Of a DNA stretch of 64,000 nt, positions 52,601 to 61,986 are shown one piece after another. Both the position numbers and the translations under genes were made by a program. Source of the DNA: Sycobia sp. Sy_11. Lineage: Eukaryota; Arthropoda; Insecta; Hymenoptera; Epichrysomallidae. The notes below the pieces were generated by a model. That model had not been told where the DNA came from, did no database searches, and was given only the letters and a program-made list of their open reading frames with translations. The stretch covers positions 1,211,001-1,275,000 of the forward strand of contig JACCIC010000164.1 in assembly GCA_018907035.1 (NCBI GenBank), in the 5' to 3' direction. How positions within the stretch are numbered: the first letter of the stretch is position 1; each line of letters begins with the position of its first letter.

Positions 52601-55600
52601 ATTCTATAGCGAAGCTGATAACTATGCAAGCTTATTGGATGCAACATTACATACCGTTTATCGTCTTAGTAAAAATCGAATGCTTACCAAAGGTCAGCGA
52701 GAAGCAGTTTCAGATTTTCTTGTGGCTTTAACAAGGTCGGTATTTTATTAAATTATATATACAATACAATAATAAATATTTTATATTTTTATTTTTAATT
52801 TAGCCAAATGCAGCCGAGTATGTTATTAAAACTTCTTCGAAAACTTACAGTTGACGTATCCAAACTATCTGAATATACAACTGTTGCGTTGAGGGTAAAT
52901 ATATAGGTTTCCATAGTGTCAATTTACTTGAAATAAATTATATAAAACTACAGAATCAATAACTCTTGCTTAGATTACGAAGTTTATCTAATGTATATTC
53001 TATTAATTTTTATGCATTTTTATTGCATGCATGAAACGTTCGAATTTAGTCTGCTGAAGTTCCAATTAAACTAAATTTTAAACAATATATTTTAAATGAG
53101 AGTCAAAAACCAAATTTATTATTTAAAAAATTATTTAATATATTATATATATTAAATGCTAACGTGAATTTCGTTTACAACGTTTTCGAATTGGAAGGTC
53201 TGGAGTGTTATAGTTAATTGAAATTATTTTGGTTGGTTATATAACAATTGGAAATAAATAACAACAAAAATTTTCATTTACCAAAGTAGATTGAATTTAA
53301 GAAATCTAATTAGTAAGTATAACTCTTATGCCATACTGAGCAAAGATGTCCGCAGCCGGTACAAAAATATAGCGGTTTATAAACGTCGGGCGAGAGCGCT
53401 TGCGTTCAAAGACAACCTTCTTAATGCGAGAGCCGGGAGAGACGAAAGAACTATCATGTTTGATTAAATTTTGAATCTGGCATACGCAAATTTATAAAAG
53501 TGCGATTACAATATTACACTTAATCGAAATTTTCTACCTCCTCGAACGCATTAGGCATCTTGGCAACTTCTCGACCCTTGAAGTTTAAACAGTGGTTCAA
53601 ATATGCATATTTTCACGAATATTATTAAAAAGTAATTTTAAATACGTAAATCTTAGTAAAATTATTATTATGCAAGGGTGTCGAAAGATATCTGATACCT
53701 CTAATAAATTATTTATACAGCTATTCCATTTGGAAACAATTGGAATTAGGAGATTTAAAGTTTCTGAGTTTGAATTGAAAAATCCGGGAGAGGGGGGGAA
53801 GAGTACAAAAATATTATAACATATTATAATTAAACATATAAAATGTTGACATGATACCATTGTATTGTGTATAATACTTGGAATTATTACAAACAGGAGT
53901 TCTCTTACAAACAAGATCTCTGAATTTAGGCGCCCATTATAACGCTTATTAAAAATATCTGACCAAAATATATTATTAGTCACAATACTTATTGAGATCA
54001 ACAAACAGATACTGATACTTAAACTCGATCTTTTACGGAAAGATTTTGAAAAGATTCTGAAAATATTCTGAGAGAATTTAATGTAAAAGCAATTTTGGCC
54101 ATCGACCAAAATACAAGATTTCTTTAAGAAACCTTCGTTATTGTTCTTCTATCACTTCTATGTTACTTTTCCGCGATTAATTTTTAATGTGATTACTTTG
54201 TAAAATTACATTCTTTAGTGTCTCTTAGTCATACATTGAAGATATTTGGCTAAATATAAAATGATCTATTACATTATTACATTTTAAGTATCTGTTTATT
54301 TATATAAATTCATTGCAAAATGAACGTCGTCTAAAACACTGATTTTTAGTTTGATTTCATACTTTTACCAAAATACTTATAAAATCAGAATACACTTATG
54401 GTGATGATTGTTTATTTTGTACAAGGCATAAAATCAGCTAAACATAAAAATAATTACGTCAAATGTAGCATTCATTTTTATTTATACGATTTAAAAGCTA
54501 TTCTTCAAGGACAAATTGTAAATAATATCAATATGGTAGTTTATCAATGAATTAAACAACATTTGATGGTCAATAGATCATATATGCGTAAAATATTACG
54601 AAGGTGGTATTTGTTACATGACAACAAGTCCTTTCATAATTGATCAATACGGTGTCTCTCTTGACTCAAAATTATATTTTAAGAATAAGTAACTTTCATA
54701 AAAAAAAAAACAAAACAAGTTGCACTGAATGTAAAAATTTTTTCTTTTATATTCAATTAAAAAGTTTTTTAGATAAACTTTGTAATAAATAAATTAAATT
54801 GAATATTACTAGTATTGTATTTCTTAGCTATTATTATCTGAGCAGTACATTCTTAGCTTAGTTTTATATATTGCGAACTTTATAAATTTTTATGTTTTGC
54901 AAATAGCTATTAACCTTACACTACGATAGATGTGGAAAGTACTACGGGTCAACAGGTGGCCAAAGTCTTTACGGTGCATCGAGTGATGAGGAAAAGCGAT
55001 TAACGATGGTTTTGTTCAGTAATATTTTTGATTCCTTATCAAAAATGGACTATGATCCTGAACTATTTGGCAAAGCTCTTCCTTGTTTAACTGCTATTGG
55101 CTGTGCTTTGCCTCCAGATTATTCATTATCGAAAAATTGTGATGATGAATGGTATGGTACTAAATCTGCCTCTACTCAATCGCCCGATGGACCATATAAT
55201 CCTCAGCCTATAAATACATCTAAGTAAGAACTGATGACTATTTTAAAAAAGAAAAAAGATTACGTTAATTTTTTGATATATACCCAAAAACACTAAATAG
55301 AGACTTATGTAATAAGTAATGTCAGTACCTGTAGATAATCTTTTCTAGTTATCAGCTAATTGTGTGATTTAACAGTATGTCATATGCATAGTTGACTGAC
55401 CTCTTTACTCATGTAAAGAACAAATTTTTTTTTTTTAACTTGATTAAAGTGAATTAAACGAACAAATATTTGCTTATATAAATATTGTCTTTTACTAATA
55501 TTTTATTTCATAAGATAACTCAATAGTTAATACTAATCGCATTTATTTACATTTTTCATTCAAATACATATGAGATTCATAAATAAAAAAGATATTTTCT

Positions 55601-58600
55601 AGATTTAAATCATATAATTTTGATCTTTTCGACTAAATGTTATCAAGTTAGCCAAATGACCTACTAAATATAGAAAAACTTCATTTTGTAAATCCAGAAC
55701 CAAGCACCTTAAGTATCTTTCGTTGAACATCTCAGAATTTTCTATTGAATCATTATTTATTTAAATTTAATATAAAGATATTACTTTTGACTAAAGCCGA
55801 CATTTAGAATAAAAATAATATCAATCGATAGATACAAATGCGAACTCGTGTTTACCAAACTAAAATTTCATTACTTTATTTAACTACATATCGTAGACAT
55901 CTTATATGTCTTATAAAAATTAAAATTAAAAATTGTACTCTTATACTTTTATCAATAATTTCAATTTTAATATAATTCTTTTAAAATTACTTTTAGCGTT
56001 CTTCTTAATAATGATTTGAATCAAATAGTTCAAAAATTTTCTGAACATTATCATGATGCTTGGGCAAGTCGAAAATTAGAAAATGGTTGGGCATACGGAG
56101 AACAGTGGTCCGATTTATATAAAATTCATCCACGCCTAAAACCGTATAATACATTAAATGATTACGAAAAAGAAAGATATAAAGAACCAGTTAGAGAAAG
56201 TTTAAAGGCATTACTTGCGATTGGTTGGAGCGTTGAACATGCAGAAATCGATATTACCCCAACCAGCAGAAATTCCGTAAGAAGATCTTCAAAAACTCAG
56301 GTACAAAAATTTTATTTAATATTGTAATTCTTTTTTAATAGTAGTATTTGTATATTTTTTATTCGTTAGAATGATTCTTCAAACTCTTTTAACTACAATC
56401 CTCATCCCGTCGACATGACAAATTTAACATTAAGCAGAGAAATGCAAAATATGGCTGAAAGGCTAGCTGATAATGCACATGATATCTGGGCTAAAAAAAA
56501 GAAAGAAGAACTATTGACAATTGGTTAGTAAATCTGCAGTAAATATTAAAAATACAACTTTTCTTCCGACGTTTTTTTTGTTAAATTTGAGGCTTTAGTC
56601 GTAAAAAAATATTTCTCTTTTAATGCACAAGTATATCATTTGCATTTGATATAGATCTTCTGTAATGGCTTCACTGTTTCAACATTTTATAATATCCAAC
56701 CAAGCTGCCACCATTTGGTGACGTTATGCTTTCATTTCGAATTATTCAACACTTTCTACTTCCACAGCTATGCTTTTCTTGATGTCAAAATCATTATTGA
56801 TTTGATTTAAAAAAGTTTTGGCTTCAATACTTCAGAGTATTCAATGAATCACATTCTTATTTATCTACAAATGAAAGCAAAAAATTAAATCTTTCTGCAA
56901 ATAACGAAAATTTAGATCGGAAAATAACATAAGTTGTGCATGAAGTTATAGTGTATATAAAAATTCACCAATTTAATGCTTATGATGTACAGTGAAAACT
57001 TAGTTAATGAGTCATATTTATGACTCTATAGTTCAATCAGCTCTTATTGCCTAACAAAAAACAGCGGAAGCAAAGATGTACATAGAATATAATAATTTTA
57101 TAAAGTTATATTTGAGTTAGACATATAACGAATTATTTTAATGACAGGCGGTGGAATTCATCCTCAACTTGTACCTTATGATCTTTTGACGGACAAAGAG
57201 AAAAGGAAGGATCGTGAAAGATCGCAAGAATTTTTGAAATATTTACAATATCAGGGTTACAAATTGCATAAACCAAATCGCGGTGGCACTGATACCGAAA
57301 TTGCTGGTGCTGGTACTGCCATAGAACTTCGTTTTGCTTACTCACTATTAGAGAAGTTAATTGCATATTTGGATAAAGCAACTATTAATATGAAACTGCT
57401 AAAGCCTTCTGATACATTTAGTCGACGAAACAGCTTTAAAACATCTACAAGGGATATAAAATTCTTTAGCAAAGTCGTTTTGCCATTAATGGAAAAATAC
57501 TTCAGCACACATCGGAATTACTTTATAGCCGTGGCTACAGCAACAAATAATGTAGGAGCTGCGTCTTTAAAAGAAAAAGAGATGGTTGCGGCTCTATTTT
57601 GTAAATTAGCAAGTCTTCTACGTTCAAGAATGTCTGCATTTGGTGCTGATGTTAGAATAACAGTGCGTTGCCTTCAAGTATTAGTTAAAGGTATTGACGC
57701 CAAATCGTTAGTAAAGAACTGCCCAGAGTTCATCAGGACGTCAATGTTAACTTTCTTCAATAATACAGCGGATGACCTCGGTCATACCATATTTAACCTT
57801 CAAGAAGGCAAATATAGTCATCTACGAGGGACACATCTTAAAACATCGACTTCACTGTCTTATATCAATAGTGTAGTTTTACCTGTTTTGACTGCTATGT
57901 TTGATCATTTAGCAGCGTGCGAATATGGAAGTGATCTTTTATGTAAGTTTAAAATTGATGGTTTAAAACAGTATTACGATAAATATGATATTGAACTTCA
58001 TTATAAAAAAATTCTTGTAAAAATAGATTTTAAGTAAAAAAATATAAATTAAAAATTTAAATGAATAATAACAGATAATATCTATTTTAATATTTAATAA
58101 TTCTTGAAATTAATATTTTGTTCTCTGATATATTAAAAGCTGCATATTTCACGAATTCTGTGATGAAAATCAATATCTTTAATTACCATCGAAAAGTAGT
58201 AAAACTTAATTCCTCTAGTTTTTAACACAAAGTTAACTGTATTGTTCTTTTGCGCAAGCAAATGCAGTGCATTAGTTTCTGACACAAAGTTAGAAATTGT
58301 GTTAGTCTCCTGTGCAAAAATATGAAATGTGTTCTAAATACCAAAGCTGGAATGTTCTAGTCTTCGTTGGGACTGCTTAATATTAATTATAAATATATAT
58401 TTTTTCAGTGGATGAAATTCAAGTTGCGGCTTATAAAATGCTAGCATCATTATATACGCTTGGTATAGATTCCACCCTCACACATGATCGCAAGTATCTG
58501 AAAACTGAAATCGAACGAAACAAACCAAATTTAGGATCATGCCTTGGAGCATTTTCTAGTTGTTTCCCTGTAGCATTTTTAGAACCTCATCTCAATAAAC

Positions 58601-60969
58601 ATAATTCTTTTTCACTTTTAAATCGAATTGCCGATCATTCTCTGGAAGCTCAGGATATTATGGCACGTATGGAGTCTAGTATGCCAACCCTTGAAACTAT
58701 TTTAGGAGAAGTAGATCAATTCGTCGAGTCTGATAGAACATACATTGACGCTCCTCATGTGGTTGATATTATTTTACCACTTCTATGTTCATATTTACCC
58801 TTTTGGTGGGCTCAAGGTCCCGATAATGTAAATCCTACCGAAGGTAAATGTTTCATATAATAATATATTTGAATGTCCGATATATATATAATATAAATTA
58901 GTAAAAAAATCGTGCGAAAATCCGACGAAACTTTATTCAATTTGAAATGTTGTCTTTTAATATATCTTTATATATTTCAATTTTATATTATCTATTTGAC
59001 AGAAAAAGATTTTTTTTAAATTTTCATTGGAATGATTTTATTACTGCTACTTGTTATATTACTTTACAATTCTATATTACTATTTAAAAAACATAATAAT
59101 AAAAATGCTAAATTTCACTATAGGTACATACATTAGTATGGTGACGAGTGAGCACATGAATCAGTTACTCAAGAATGTTCTTAAGTTGATTAAGAAGAAT
59201 ATTGGAAACGAGAATGCTCCTTGGATGACAAGGATAGCAGCGTATACTCAGCAAATTATCATCAATTCGTCAGAAGAGTTACTAAAAGATCCGTTTTTGC
59301 CTTTAGCTGAGAGAGTAAGAAAACGAACGGATAATATGTTTCACAAAGAAGAATCCATGAGAGGATTTATCAAGTCTTCAACAGATGATACATCTCAAGT
59401 GGAGGCTCAAATACAAGAAGATTGGCAACTTCTTGTTCGTGATATATATTCATTTTATCCGTTACTAATCAAATATGTCGATCTTCAGAGAAATCACTGG
59501 TTGAGAAATAATATTTCTGAAGCTGAAGATCTTTATAATCATGTTGCCGCTATCTTTAATATTTGGTCTAAATCACAATATTTTCTGAAGGAAGAACAGA
59601 ACTTTATTTCAGCCAACGAAATAGACAATATGGTGCTGATTATGCCAACGGCTACGAGAAGACCGACAACTATTTCTGAAGGTACAACACCTTCAGGTGG
59701 AGGAAAGGTATATATCATAACACATATAGTAACGTATACATACACATAAATGATGGTTTAAACATGTTGCTATTATACATATGATATTTTTAGTTAGAAA
59801 GCATATGAATCAGATATAGTTTTAAGAGTTTTAGAAATTGCTAATTAAAAATTTTATATTAGTTTTGTAACATTATTATGTCTGAAAATTAATTTTTAGT
59901 GTTTTTGAATGAAAAATTATTGTTTATTTTATATGAAAATTAAAAAGTATATTAATTAAGGATGAGTCTAATACTTTCTATCGCTTGGGGCCATATTTTG
60001 TATAGTAAACAAACAACGCATAGAAAGATCTTTTCATCTTATATGAAATTCAGGAATAACTCATTTTGTACCATGTTCATAAAACGTGAAATTCGAATTG
60101 AATTGTTTCCAGCTCGATTTCAATGTCCAGTTTTACCGGTTTTGCTAACAAATTAGCTGTCACATCATAACACTTTGATGATAAACATATAGTAAATCAC
60201 CTACACGATCTTTGTAAAACGTTATGAATTACATAATTACAATATCTAGTAGTTTGTATAATCAATTTATGTCAATATAATAGTATATTATTTTCTAATG
60301 TTGCAAAAAGACAATTTTGAACTTATATTGTATTCGTTATATTGAACTCGCTATTGACATTTGAAAAATAATAGTCATAATCAGGATTATTAAAAACATA
60401 TTTTAAACTCTTTTATTTTAGTTTTGACTTTCTTATTCATATCAGAAAGAATATAAAAACTAATATAACATGTAAATATAAAAGCTATTTTTGGACGCTA
60501 TTTTGAATGCGCCGTTTTGAAATTTAGTCTTTTAATAATTTATTTATTTCTAGTAACACTAAAAATATCATATTCGGTAATAATCTGGTGCCATTGTTAA
60601 TTTATTTTACCTTAAGTTATTAATAGCTGAATTGTCATGATAGTGTTTCACTTTGATTACTGATCATTATTAGAATTAGTATTCTTTTTTCCACAAATTT
60701 AAAGTTCTAAAAAATAGCGGATGTAGATAAATATAAATGAAATTTACCGCAAAATATTTTTAATTTTGCTGTGTAAAATTTGTAGAATCATTGTAGGTAA
60801 CAATTCGTTACTGATAATAAACAAAACTTAACAGATTCCTCATTTTAGATAATCTATACTTTACATGCTTTTTTCTTAAAAAAAAATTATTCTAATTAGC
60901 CTAAAGATAACATTTATAATGTTTATTGAACTGATTTTAAATTTGTAATATATCTTTTATAAATAAAAA

Positions 60970-61010
<41 letters not shown>

Positions 61011-61928
61011 ATATATAATTTTGAATTTATAATTAATTGGATAGAACATTGTAAGATTTGTAGAATAGGAATAGAGAGAAAAACTTTCAATGTTATTAAA
61101 TTTAGAATACAACGTTAGTTTTTCTATTTAAGAATTGGTAAAATTTAAATCATCATATTTAAGTACTTCCATCATGTCAACTAAAAATCTGATTTTTTAT
61201 AATTTGTTAGAAAAAGAAAAAACACAGAGACAAAAAAAGGGATAAGGACAAAGAAGTTCAGGCTTCTTTAATGGTTGCCTGCTTAAAACGTTTACTTCCA
61301 GTAGGCCTAAATCTGTTTGCTGGGCGTGAACAAGAGTTAGTACAACATTGCAAAGATCGTTTCCTGAAAAAACTATCGGAACAAGAAATTGCTGAATTTG
61401 CAAAGACACAGTTAACATTACCAGATAAAATTGATCCGGCTGACGAAATGTCGTGGCAGCATTATCTATATTCTAAATTGGGACAGAAAAAAGACGTTCT
61501 AGAGCCATCAAAAGTTCAGCAAGTAGAGGACGTAGTAGCAAGAATTACGGATATGGCAAAAGTACTTTATGGGCTCCACATGGTACGTATATTTTTTTTC
61601 TAATTTCATTGTATTAAAATAGTTTAATAATATTAAAAATTAAAATAGTTAATTTTATAAAATGTAAGCTAAACTTAAATGCCACTGTTCATATGTATTA
61701 CCTATATTATCATATATTCGTGCAAATTTATCCACTGATTTTCCGAATATATAAGATATTTTATTCTAATTACTTCCTCCGTCAAGGTAATAAAATCATT
61801 CTGTAAAATAATTTTATTAAATATTTTTTACTAATTTGAAAGTCATTTGATATCATTGATAGATTTGAACTGCATTGTTCTTATTCTGAATATGTTTAAT
61901 AAATATCTGAAAGTCCCAGTAATTTAAA

Positions 61929-61986
<58 letters not shown>

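Noticed and set aside
53597..54109. A 170-codon minus-strand frame in RyR intron 33
   Set aside because: Ile/Phe/Ser-rich low complexity, AT-rich codons, no recognisable motif.
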